A stretch of DNA of 36,469 bases from NCBI GenBank assembly GCA_014874455.1, contig JADBJL010000098.1, positions 1 to 36,469 on the forward strand, in the 5' to 3' direction. This document shows positions 24,216-31,831 of this stretch, one piece after another. The position numbers were made by a program, and so were the translations under genes. Position 1 is the first letter of the stretch. Every line of letters begins with the position of its first letter. Origin of the DNA: Thermomicrobiaceae bacterium (GTDB taxonomy: Bacteria > Chloroflexota > Chloroflexia > Thermomicrobiales > Thermomicrobiaceae). Below the pieces are notes generated by a model. The model was not told the origin of the DNA, searched no databases, and worked only from the letters and a program-made list of their open reading frames with translations.

Positions 24216-25079
24216 ATGACTGTCTCGCCCGTCCGCCAGCGTCACCGGAAGCGTAAAAGCTTCGTCGAACGCACGATCACCGGGGTCAGCGCCGCGGTCG
24301 AGCAGACCGTCTACAGTGAGACCTATGCGCGCCAGGACGGCTTCCTGCAACGGGTCGATCCCCGCGCCAAGCTCGGCCTCTTCGTCCTCGCGCTCCTGGT
24401 GGTCGGGCTCGTCCACGACCTGGCGCTGCTGGTCGGCCTCTGGCTGGCGCTGCTGGGCCTGGGGCTGGCGACCCGCCTGCCCTTCAAGGTGATCGCCCTG
24501 CGGACGATGCTGGGCGTCCCGCTCTTCGCCGGAGTCGTCGCGCTGCCTGCGCTCTTTTTGATCGATGGTCGCCCGCTCTTGTCCATCGGGTCGCTGGGGC
24601 CGGTGACACTGGCGGTGAGTGACCGGGCAATTCTCAGCGTCACGACCTTTCTCTGCCGGGTGAGCGCGTCGGTGACGCTGGCGGCACTGCTCGTGCTGAC
24701 CACGCGCTGGGCCGACCTGCTCAAGGCGCTCCGCGTCTTCCGGGTACCGGACGTCTTCATCGTCGTCTTGGGTATGACGTACCGTTACGTCTTCCTGCTG
24801 CTCCGGCTGACCGAGAACCTCTTCCTCGGCCGCGCCAGCCGCACCGTCGGCACGACGTCGGCTGGTGAGCAGCGTCGCTGGGTCGGCGCCAGCATGGGGA
24901 CGCTGGTGAGCCGGAGCCTGAAGCTGAGCAACGACGTCTACGCCGCGATGGTCGCTCGCGGGTTCAGCGGGGAGGTGCGGACACTGACGACGTTTCGCAT
25001 GCGCGATGAGGACTGGCTGTTCGTCTCGTTGGGCGTCGTGCTCCTGGGGCTGGCCTGGCTGGTAGATCTGAGCCGGTGA
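24216..25079 (+). CDS. cbiQ: Nickel/cobalt ECF transporter T component CbiQ
   Basis: A 287-residue EcfT-family scaffold. The N-terminal region has SETYARQDGFLQRVDPRAKLG, of which QRVDPRAKL is the CbiQ signature. Five or so hydrophobic helices follow. Coupling segments include LGRASRTVG (ARS/SRG type) and MVARGFSGEVRTL near the C terminus, which contact the ATPase. TAGGAG at the cbiM stop serves as Shine-Dalgarno 6 nt before the ATG at 24216; the frame upstream of it is a shadow of cbiM. Its stop overlaps the cbiO start as TGATG. Confidence 0.92.
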   Translation: MTVSPVRQRHRKRKSFVERTITGVSAAVEQTVYSETYARQDGFLQRVDPRAKLGLFVLALLVVGLVHDLALLVGLWLALLGLGLATRLPFKVIALRTMLGVPLFAGVVALPALFLIDGRPLLSIGSLGPVTLAVSDRAILSVTTFLCRVSASVTLAALLVLTTRWADLLKALRVFRVPDVFIVVLGMTYRYVFLLLRLTENLFLGRASRTVGTTSAGEQRRWVGASMGTLVSRSLKLSNDVYAAMVARGFSGEVRTLTTFRMRDEDWLFVSLGVVLLGLAWLVDLSR

Positions 25080-25906
25080 TGGAGAGCAGCGAGCCGGTCT
25101 TCCGGCTGGAAGGCGTCTCGTACCGCTATCACGGCCGCCACCTGGCACTGGATCGAGTGGATCTGGTGGTCGAGCCGGGAGAGCAGCTCGTCGTCCTGGG
25201 CGCTAACGGCAGCGGCAAGTCGACCCTGCTCAAGATCCTCGACGGCCTCTATCGCCCCACGAGCGGTCGCATCTGGGCTTTTGGCGAGGAGATCACTGAT
25301 GTCGCCGATGATCCGGAGGGGGCGCGCTGGCTCCACCGCCGCGTGGGCCTGGTCTTCCAGGATCCTGACGTCCAGCTCTTCTCGCCCACCGTCTACGACG
25401 ACGTCGCCTTCGGCCCACTCCAGCTCGGCTGGCCCGAAGAGCAGGTGCGCGAGCACGTGGAGCGTGCCCTCCGTGCGATGGAGGTGGCGCACCTGGCCGA
25501 CCGCGCGCCCTACGAGCTGAGCGGCGGCGAGAAGAAGCGCGTCGCGATCGCGACCGTCCTGGCCATGGATCCGGAGGTGATCCTGCTCGACGAGCCGACC
25601 GCTAACCTCGATCCCCGCACCCGGGCAGCGCTGGTGCACCTGATCCAGGGCATGCGCGCGCTCGGCAAGACCGTGATCCTGACGACCCACGAGCTGGACA
25701 TCGTTCCGGGTATCGCCACCCGCGTCGTCGTGTTCGGCGACCAGGAACGCCGGCCGGTCGCCTCGGGCCACCCGGACGAGATCTTGAGTGACGTCGAGCT
25801 GCTGGTACGGACGAACCTGATTCACGAGCACCTGCACTGGCACGGCGAGCTCGCCCACACGCATCCGCACGGTCACGAAGGCGAGCACCTGCACGAGCAC
25901 CGCTGA
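25079..25906 (+). CDS. cbiO: Nickel/cobalt ECF transporter ATPase CbiO with His-rich tail
   Basis: A 275-residue ABC ATPase. Walker A GANGSGKST (about 41-49), Q-loop FQDPDVQLFSPTVYDDVAFGP, signature LSGGEKKR, Walker B VILLDEP and switch His in TTHELD are all present and follow the CbiO/EcfA pattern. The last 30 residues contain nine histidines (HEHLHWHGE, HTHPHGHEGEHLHEH), a tail that probably binds nickel or cobalt on the cytoplasmic side. GTG at 25076 or ATG at 25079 could start it; ATG is preferred, and it overlaps the cbiQ stop. It is the last gene of the operon, 81 bp before a hairpin terminator. Confidence 0.93.
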   Translation: MESSEPVFRLEGVSYRYHGRHLALDRVDLVVEPGEQLVVLGANGSGKSTLLKILDGLYRPTSGRIWAFGEEITDVADDPEGARWLHRRVGLVFQDPDVQLFSPTVYDDVAFGPLQLGWPEEQVREHVERALRAMEVAHLADRAPYELSGGEKKRVAIATVLAMDPEVILLDEPTANLDPRTRAALVHLIQGMRALGKTVILTTHELDIVPGIATRVVVFGDQERRPVASGHPDEILSDVELLVRTNLIHEHLHWHGELAHTHPHGHEGEHLHEHR

Positions 25907-25987
25907 GCGCCGCTGGCTGCGGCACGGCTCCGGTGTCGGGCGTGCCCGGCTGGGTGAGGAACTGGGGCGGTGCGAGCCGAAACGACG

Positions 25988-26016
25988 AAGCCCCGGAGGA
26001 ATCACCTCCGGGGCTT
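25988..26016. terminator. Bidirectional hairpin terminator between cbiO and the sigma gene
   Basis: AAGCCCCGGAGG and CCTCCGGGGCTT form a perfect 12-bp stem with loop AATCA. It lies between the 3' ends of two convergent genes and ends in TT on both strands, so it can serve both. Confidence 0.85.
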
Positions 26017-26051
26017 GCCGGTTCGCTTGCTCGCTTCGAGCTCGATCGCGC

Positions 26052-27047
26052 TTAGGCCGCGCTGGCGAGCTGGCGCAGGTCGGAGTTGCGGAGCTTGGCC
26101 AGCGCCTCCTTCTCGATCTGGCGCACCCGCTCGCGGCTGATCCCGTAGTGGTCGGCGATCTCGGCCAGCGTGCGCGGCTGCTCGCCGCCCAGGCCGAACC
26201 GAAGCATCAGCACGCCTCGCTCGCGCTCGGTGAGCTGATCCAGGCTGCGCCGGATCTGCTCCCGGATCGCATTGGTCAGCGCCTCGTCGACGACCTCCTC
26301 GCTCCGCGGATCCGGCAGCAGGTCGCCGATGGTGCTCTCGCCGTCCTCACCGATCGGCTTGTCCAGCGAGGATGTCCGCGGGATGGACGAACGGGCCTGC
26401 TCGATCCGGCTGACCTCGATGCCGAGCTGCTCTGCCAGCTCCTCGTTGGTCGCCGGCCGGCCCTTGACCTGCTCGATCTGCGCCTCAGCGCGGCGGATCT
26501 TCGCGATCAGGTCGTGCATATGCACCGGGACGCGGATCGTTCGGCTCAGGTTCGCCACGGCCCGCCCGATCGCCTGCCGGATCCAGAAGGTGGCGTAGGT
26601 GCTGAAGCGGTAGCCCAGCTCTGGGTCGTACCGCTCGACCGCCGTCATCAGGCCGATATTGCCTTCCTGGATCAGGTCGATCAGCGGCAGCTCGCTCGAG
26701 CGGTAGCGCTTGGCGATCGAGACGACCAGCCGCAGGTTATGCCGAATCAGCTTCTCCCGCGCCTCCTGGCCCTTGCGTACCAGCTCGCGCAGCTCATGCG
26801 AGTCCTCGCCGGCCTCCATGCGCTTGCGCGCCTCGAGACCCGCCCTGACCGCCCGCGAGTACTCGATCTCCTCGGCGTGCGTCAGCAGCCGATGCCCACC
26901 GACCTCCCGGAAGTACCGGTACACCGCGTCGTTGGCCGCCTGGTCGATGAGGTCGGCCGACTCCTCGATCTCCTCGATCTCCTCGACTTCAGCCTCCTGC
27001 ACCAGCTGCTCGAGCTCGAGAAGCTCCTGGATCTCTCGCTCCGTCAT
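26052..27047 (-). CDS. sigA: Primary-type sigma-70 factor (RpoD/SigA family)
   Basis: A 331-residue sigma factor. Region 1.2 (DAVYRYFREVGGHRLLTHAEEIEYSR), region 2 (NLRLVVSIAKRY, DLIQEGNIGLM, YRFSTYATFWIRQAI), region 3 and region 4 (ISRERVRQIEKEALAKLR) are complete. The -10 and -35 reading helices look normal. It lacks region 1.1 and the large non-conserved insert; instead a very acidic, Glu-rich head (residues about 5-35) precedes region 1.2. The ATG at 27047 has GGAGG 13 nt upstream; the one at 27104 would lie only about 10 nt from the predicted transcription start. It may be the housekeeping sigma or a close group 2 homologue. Confidence 0.9.
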   Translation of the reverse strand: MTEREIQELLELEQLVQEAEVEEIEEIEESADLIDQAANDAVYRYFREVGGHRLLTHAEEIEYSRAVRAGLEARKRMEAGEDSHELRELVRKGQEAREKLIRHNLRLVVSIAKRYRSSELPLIDLIQEGNIGLMTAVERYDPELGYRFSTYATFWIRQAIGRAVANLSRTIRVPVHMHDLIAKIRRAEAQIEQVKGRPATNEELAEQLGIEVSRIEQARSSIPRTSSLDKPIGEDGESTIGDLLPDPRSEEVVDEALTNAIREQIRRSLDQLTERERGVLMLRFGLGGEQPRTLAEIADHYGISRERVRQIEKEALAKLRNSDLRQLASAA

Positions 27048-27121
27048 TGGTGCCGTCTTACCTCCACTGCTGTCCGTACACCTTGTTCGGACAGTCTCCG
27101 TCATCGTTTATAAACCTTGGT

Positions 27122-27150
27122 ATTGTAGCACGTCTCTGACGCTTTGTCAA
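27122..27150 (-). promoter_or_regulatory. Consensus sigma-70 promoter of the sigma gene
   Basis: On the minus strand TTGACA (27150-27145) and TACAAT (27127-27122) are 17 bp apart. The expected start is near 27115, giving a leader of about 68 nt to the ATG at 27047. Confidence 0.8.
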
Positions 27151-27312
27151 CTGTGTAAAGCATCACGATCACGAGCCTGTCCGTCCCTCCAGGACTACTC
27201 ACCTGTTATACGGCCGAATCCTCTCTTTGGTTCCGCTCCCTGGTGCACGTCCTTCCACACGGCGGAAAGAGCAGCGGTGGCACATGGCGACGCCAACCGC
27301 GTCGAGAGCTGG

Positions 27313-28515
27313 CTACGGCGCTTGTGCCGGCCAGCTTTCGAGCGTCACCGTGACCTCCTGTCGCTGTCCACCACGTACGACCGTGAGGTGGACGGTGTCA
27401 CCCGGCGAGTGCCGGCTGATTTGCTCGACGAGCTGATCCATCGTCTCGACCGGCGTGCCGTCGATGGCGACGATGACGTCACCGCCCCGCGGCACCGAGC
27501 CGTCACCGGTGTCCCGGCCGCCCCGGAGGCCGGCCTGATCCGCCGGGCTACCTGGCACGACCTGGATTACGAGGACACCCTTGTCGACCGAGAGCCCCTG
27601 CTCCTGGGCCAGAGTGGCGTCCACCGTCACCCCGCTGATGCCCAGCCAGGCAGGCTGGAGCCGTGCCCCCGCCTCGAGCTGCGGCAGCAGGCGGCTGGCG
27701 GTATTGCTGGGAACCGCGAAGCCGATTCCGACCGAGCCACGGATCGGGCTCTCGATCATCGTGGTGATCCCGATGACCTCACCGTGCACGTTGAAGAGCG
27801 GCCCGCCGGAGTTGCCCGGGTTGATCGGCGCGTCGGTCTGTAACAGCCCCGTCCTCGTCCGGCCATCGCCAGGCTGCCAAGTGCGGTCGACTGCGCTGAT
27901 GATCCCCTGGGTGACCGTCCCCTCGAGGCCGAACGGGCTGCCGATCGCGATGACGATATCGCCGACTCGCACCTGGTCGGAGTCGCCGAGCGGGGCGACC
28001 GGGATACCCTGCGGCAGCTCCACCTGGAGGACAGCGAGGTCGTTCCCGCTGTCGGTTCCGAGCACCTTCGCCTGGCGCACCTCGCCGTTACTGAAGCGGA
28101 CGCGGACGTTGTCGACGCCCTCGACCACGTGGGCCGCGGTCAGCACCAGGCCGCGCTGGTCGATCACGACGCCGGAGCCGGCCCCGACCGGCGTCACCCC
28201 TCGCCGACCACCGGCCGAGGCGATGATCTCCACGACCGCGTCGCCGACCGCGTCGTACACTGCACCGGCCACATTTCCGGGCGCTGTAATCTGGTTCGCG
28301 ACCGGCCGCGCAGTCACCGCCGACGCTGGCGCTCGGGTCGGCTCCGGCGCCAGCCACCAGGTGCCGAGCGCGGCTCCCGCGAACCCGACCACGAAGACTG
28401 AGAGCAAGAGACCGATCACCACCAGCGCGAGGAGGCCAGAACGCCGCTGCCGGTGCTGGCTCACGCTCACTCCCTCTTCGGGCTGCTCCGATACTTTTGG
28501 ATCCAGGTCGGACAT
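27313..28515 (-). CDS. htrA: HtrA/DegP-family serine protease with PDZ domain
   Basis: A 400-residue membrane-anchored protease that degrades or refolds damaged envelope proteins. An N-terminal cytoplasmic tail is followed by one helix (about 28-50), a Pro/Ala linker, the trypsin-like domain with His129 (TAAHVVEG), Asp159 (SGNDLAVL) and Ser236 (NPGNSGGPL), and one PDZ domain (about 288-390; KGVLVIQVVPGSPADQAGL). The triad is intact. The start at 28515 has GGGAGG 7 nt upstream. It follows the histidine kinase gene on the same strand with a 175-bp gap that carries its own phased operator repeats. The order regulator-kinase-HtrA is that of mycobacterial mprA-mprB-pepD. Confidence 0.93.
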   Translation of the reverse strand: MSDLDPKVSEQPEEGVSVSQHRQRRSGLLALVVIGLLLSVFVVGFAGAALGTWWLAPEPTRAPASAVTARPVANQITAPGNVAGAVYDAVGDAVVEIIASAGGRRGVTPVGAGSGVVIDQRGLVLTAAHVVEGVDNVRVRFSNGEVRQAKVLGTDSGNDLAVLQVELPQGIPVAPLGDSDQVRVGDIVIAIGSPFGLEGTVTQGIISAVDRTWQPGDGRTRTGLLQTDAPINPGNSGGPLFNVHGEVIGITTMIESPIRGSVGIGFAVPSNTASRLLPQLEAGARLQPAWLGISGVTVDATLAQEQGLSVDKGVLVIQVVPGSPADQAGLRGGRDTGDGSVPRGGDVIVAIDGTPVETMDQLVEQISRHSPGDTVHLTVVRGGQRQEVTVTLESWPAQAP

Positions 28516-28587
28516 CGATGACCTCCCTCTCACATCCCACGAGTCCGTTGTCCAGTGGACAGCGTAGCCCGCGAACTTGAAGGCACC

Positions 28588-28625
28588 CTAAGCCGGAGCT
28601 GAGAGAACGCTCAGGTAAACCTAAG
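28588..28625 (-). promoter_or_regulatory. Four 11-bp-phased CTNAG repeats upstream of htrA
   Basis: On the minus strand CTTAG, CTGAG, CTCAG and CTTAG begin at 28625, 28614, 28603 and 28592, exactly one helical turn apart. A -10-like TACGCT lies 26 bp further on (28566-28561), so the last repeat overlaps the -35 position. This is the layout of an activator site for an OmpR-family regulator. Confidence 0.7.
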
Positions 28626-28690
28626 AGTTCCCGAAGAGGTCGTCTGTGCCCCTGCAGCCGACACTCGCGCGGTGGCCAGGGGCGGAGGAC

Positions 28691-30097
28691 TCATTCACTG
28701 CCAGGCGGCAGGCTGGCTCGTGGGAGCACAACTGTGAAGACGCTACCGCGGCCGAGCTCGCTCTGCACCGTGATCGTGCCCTTCTGGGCTTCGATAAGCG
28801 ACTTGGCAATCGCGAGGCCAAGCCCGGTGTTCTGGCCGCTCCGCGACGAGTCGCCGCGGTAGAAGCGCTCGAAGATGTGTGGCAGGGCAGCCGGGTCGAT
28901 GCCCACGCCGGTGTCGTGCACGCTGATCGCGACCTGCCCGTCGTGCGGGGCCGAGGTGACCGTGATCTGCCCTCCTTCCGGCGTGTACTTGATGGCGTTG
29001 TCGAGCAGGATGAGCAGCACCTGCTTGAGCGCGTCACGGTCGGCCAGCACGGCGGTGCTGGTCTGGTCGTCCCAGCTCAAGGCGCGGCCGTCGGCGAGCA
29101 CCAGCGCCTGGCGGCACACCTCGTCGACCAGCGGGCGCACCGGCACCGGTTCGGTTCTGAGCGGTAGACCGGCGTCAGTGCGAGCCAGGAGCAGCAGGCC
29201 GTTGACCAGCCGGATCATCCGCTCGATCTCCTCGGCCACGTCCTGCAGCACGGCGACCCGATCCTCCTCGCTGATCGGTGGATCACGCCGCAAGAGGGCC
29301 ACGTTACCGCGAATCGTCGTGAGCGGCGTGCGAAGCTCGTGCGAGGCGTCGGCCACGAACCGCTGCTGTGCTTGGAGCGACTGCTCCACCTGCCGGTAGG
29401 CAGCCTGCAGCTCGGTCAGCATGGTGTTGAACGTCGTCGCCAGCGAGCCGATCTCATCGCTCGGCCCCGAGTACTGGACGCGGCGGCTGAAGTCGCGCCG
29501 CGCGCCGATCTCCTGGGCTGTCTGGGTGATCCGGTTGATCGGGCGCAGGCTGAGCCCGGCGAGCCCCCAGCCGATCCCGAACGCAGCGATGGTCGCCAGC
29601 CCGGCTCCGACCGTCAGCGCCCACTTCAAGGCACCGAGTGCCCGATCCTGCTCGGCGAGCGAGCGGGCGACCTGGAGGATGCCAGCGCTCTGGCCCGGGA
29701 ACTGGAACGGCTTGCTGTACACCAGCAGCCGTCCGTCGCCAGTGGAGACCGCCTCTGTCCAGGCCTTCGCCTCACCGGAGCGCAGCCGCTGCAGGCCCTC
29801 GTCGCTGAGCGGCAGGGTAAAGCTTCCGAGGTTGGGAGACTTGCCGGCCACTTCGCCATCGAGCGTGCGCACCTGGACGTATGTCTCCGGTACCGCGATC
29901 CGGCCGCGCGGCGTCTCGATGACCGTGAGCGTGAACACGCCCTGCGCGAGGATCTGGGTCGCCTCCTCGGCCAGCGCGTTCTGCTGGAAATCGAGCAAGA
30001 TGCGTGACACCGTGATGTAGGTCGTCACACTGAAGACCACCAGGGTGAAGACCAGGATCGTGCTGTAGAGGAGTGTCAGCCGAAGCCGGATGGACAT
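28691..30097 (-). CDS. Sensor histidine kinase (MprB/BaeS-like)
   Basis: A 468-residue membrane kinase. Helix 1 (about 8-30), an extracytoplasmic sensor region (about 35-155), helix 2 (157-180), HAMP (about 175-235), HisKA with the phosphorylated His253 (ADASHELRTPLTT), and the ATPase domain with N-box DNAIKYTPEGG, DTGVGID and GLGLAIAKSLIEAQ. All catalytic boxes are intact. The sensor domain has no family I can name. The gene follows the response regulator with a 6-bp gap, so both are made together. Signal sensed: unknown, but the neighbours (HtrA protease, lipoproteins) suggest envelope stress. Confidence 0.94.
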   Translation of the reverse strand: MSIRLRLTLLYSTILVFTLVVFSVTTYITVSRILLDFQQNALAEEATQILAQGVFTLTVIETPRGRIAVPETYVQVRTLDGEVAGKSPNLGSFTLPLSDEGLQRLRSGEAKAWTEAVSTGDGRLLVYSKPFQFPGQSAGILQVARSLAEQDRALGALKWALTVGAGLATIAAFGIGWGLAGLSLRPINRITQTAQEIGARRDFSRRVQYSGPSDEIGSLATTFNTMLTELQAAYRQVEQSLQAQQRFVADASHELRTPLTTIRGNVALLRRDPPISEEDRVAVLQDVAEEIERMIRLVNGLLLLARTDAGLPLRTEPVPVRPLVDEVCRQALVLADGRALSWDDQTSTAVLADRDALKQVLLILLDNAIKYTPEGGQITVTSAPHDGQVAISVHDTGVGIDPAALPHIFERFYRGDSSRSGQNTGLGLAIAKSLIEAQKGTITVQSELGRGSVFTVVLPRASLPPGSE

Positions 30098-30103
30098 GGG
30101 TCG

Positions 30104-30781
30104 TCAGCTCTCGCGCAGCACGTAGCCGACCCCGCGCACCGTGTGGATCAAGCGCGGCTCACCGCCGGCCTCGGTCTTCGCCCGCAGGTACCCGATATAG
30201 ACGTCGAGCACGCTGTCGTAGCCGTCGAAGTCATGCCCCCACACCGCCTCGAGGATCCGGCTCCGCGGCAGCACCCGGCGGGGGTTGCGCAGGAAGAAGG
30301 CGAGCAAGTCGAACTCGCGCGGGCTGAGCGTGAAGGCCCGATCGCCGCGCCGCGTCTCCCGCGTTACCGGGTCGAGCCAGAGGTCGGCAAAGGTGAGCGG
30401 CTTCTCGTCGGCGGCTGGCTCGGCCCGCCGCAGCAGCGCGCGCACCCGTGCCAGCAGCTCGGCCGGGGCGAACGGCTTGACCAGATAGTCGTCGGCGCCG
30501 CTGTCCAGGCCCGCGACCCGGTCTTCCACCGCGTCGCGCGCCGTCAGCATCAGCACCGGGGTCGTGTCACCGGCCATCCGCAGCCGCTGGATCACCGTCA
30601 GCCCGTCCAGCTTCGGGAGCAGCCAGTCGAGCACCACCACGTCCGGGCGCTGCTCCTGCACTCTGGCAAGCGCCTCCTGCCCGTCGGTCGCGGTGACGAC
30701 CCGATAGCCCTCGTAGCTGAGCGTCCGCCGCAGCATCTCGACGAGTCGCACGTCGTCGTCCACGATCAGCACCGTCGCCAT
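30104..30781 (-). CDS. OmpR-family response regulator (MprA-like)
   Basis: A 225-residue two-domain regulator. The receiver has the acidic pocket (DDD, 8-10), the phosphoacceptor Asp52 (VLDWLLP), Thr in LMLTAR and Lys in VKPF. The C-terminal winged helix (about 125-223) shows [34 protein letters not shown]-like and [13 protein letters not shown] blocks. OmpR-family proteins bind tandem direct repeats 10-11 bp apart; two such arrays occur in this window, upstream of htrA and of the yceI operon. The start at 30781 follows a leader with an inverted repeat. Gene order and domain types match MprAB, but orthology is not shown. Confidence 0.95.
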   Translation of the reverse strand: MATVLIVDDDVRLVEMLRRTLSYEGYRVVTATDGQEALARVQEQRPDVVVLDWLLPKLDGLTVIQRLRMAGDTTPVLMLTARDAVEDRVAGLDSGADDYLVKPFAPAELLARVRALLRRAEPAADEKPLTFADLWLDPVTRETRRGDRAFTLSPREFDLLAFFLRNPRRVLPRSRILEAVWGHDFDGYDSVLDVYIGYLRAKTEAGGEPRLIHTVRGVGYVLRES

Positions 30782-30807
30782 GTCCGCGTACCCTCGTGAC
30801 TCGTCTT

Positions 30808-30824
30808 CGCGTCACAGTGACGCG
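30808..30824. promoter_or_regulatory. Inverted repeat CGCGTCA-CAG-TGACGCG before the regulator gene
   Basis: A perfect 7-bp inverted repeat with a 3-bp centre lies 27 bp upstream of the response regulator start. GTGAC recurs on both sides. It could be an operator or a leader hairpin. Confidence 0.4.
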
Positions 30825-30925
30825 TGACCGGCCTGCATATTCCGTGCCGGGCATCAGGAAATGGTACCACGCCGCCGATCCAGCGCTCGGCCGGGAGCGC
30901 CAGCTCATGGCGGGCGAGCCGCTGT

Positions 30926-30963
30926 TTTAGCCTTTTCTTAGCTCCGTCTTGGGTACGCTTTGG
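30926..30963 (+). promoter_or_regulatory. Four 11-bp-phased YTTRG repeats upstream of the yceI operon
   Basis: TTTAG, CTTAG, CTTGG and TTTGG begin at 30926, 30937, 30948 and 30959, again exactly 11 bp apart. A -10-like TAGCAT follows at 30975-30980. The core matches the htrA array as TCTYAGCTCCGKCTTRGGGT, and the third repeat lies 27 bp before the -10, against 26 bp at htrA. Confidence 0.65.
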
Positions 30964-31048
30964 TTGCCTCAGGGTAGCATAGGGCGATGCTGAAGCTCAG
31001 CGCAGCGACATGCTCCGCAAGCGAAGGCGGCAAAGAAGGGGGAAAGAG

Positions 31049-31831
31049 GTGCTGGTTCGGGAGGTGATACGCAGGCTGCGGCTCCTCGCGGCGGTGCCGC
31101 TGCTCGCATTGGTCTTGGCTGCCTGTGGCGGGCAGGAGAACTCGACGCCCGCAACGAGCCCTACCGTCACGATCTCGGAGGCAACGGCGGCCACGGCGAC
31201 GATGCCCGCGCCCCCTCCCGAACCGTCGGGCACGGCAGCCGCTCCGGCTTCACCGGCCGCAGGCGGCGAATCGTCCACGACCGGAACTGTCCGGCTGGTA
31301 CTGGTTCCCGAGGAGAGCGAGGCACGTTACCGCGTGCGCGAACAGCTCGCCAACCAGTCGCTCCCCAACGATGCCGTGGGCGGCACGAGGGAGATCAGCG
31401 GCGCGGTCGTCCTCGCACCTGATGGCACCATCGTGGCGGAGGAGTCGCACTTCGAAGTCGACCTCAGGACACTGCGGAGCGACCAGTCTCGGCGCGACAA
31501 CTACATCCAGCGGAATACCCTGGAGACGTCGCGCTTCCCGACAGCGGTCTTCGAGCCACGCGAGGCGAGCGGCCTGCCCTGGCCGCTACCGGAGAGGGGC
31601 GAGTTCACCTTCCAGCTCACCGGTGATCTGACCGTGCACGGAGTCACGCGCCCGGTCACCTGGGACGTCACGGCCCGAATCGAAGGCGGCCGGCTGGTCG
31701 GTACTGCCGTCACTCAGATAACATTCCAGGACTTCGGTATGGAGCAGCCGCGAGTCGCCGTCGTCCTCAGCGTGGAGCACACCATCCAACTGGAGCTCGA
31801 CTTTACTTTTATCCAGGAGCGATCACCATGA
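31049..31831 (+). CDS. YceI-domain lipoprotein
   Basis: A 260-residue secreted lipoprotein. The signal peptide ends in LALVLAAC with the lipidated Cys26. A Thr/Pro/Ala-rich linker of about 50 residues leads to a YceI-like lipocalin fold (about 80-258): VLVPEESEARYRV, EESHFEVDLRTLRSDQSRRDNYIQ, LTGDLTVHGVTRPVTWDV. YceI proteins bind isoprenoid or other amphiphilic ligands in the envelope. GTG at 31049 is chosen because AAGGGGG lies upstream at good distance; ATG at 31010 (13 residues longer, very basic) is the alternative and lacks such a site. The stop overlaps the next gene as ATGA. Confidence 0.85.
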   Translation: MLVREVIRRLRLLAAVPLLALVLAACGGQENSTPATSPTVTISEATAATATMPAPPPEPSGTAAAPASPAAGGESSTTGTVRLVLVPEESEARYRVREQLANQSLPNDAVGGTREISGAVVLAPDGTIVAEESHFEVDLRTLRSDQSRRDNYIQRNTLETSRFPTAVFEPREASGLPWPLPERGEFTFQLTGDLTVHGVTRPVTWDVTARIEGGRLVGTAVTQITFQDFGMEQPRVAVVLSVEHTIQLELDFTFIQERSP

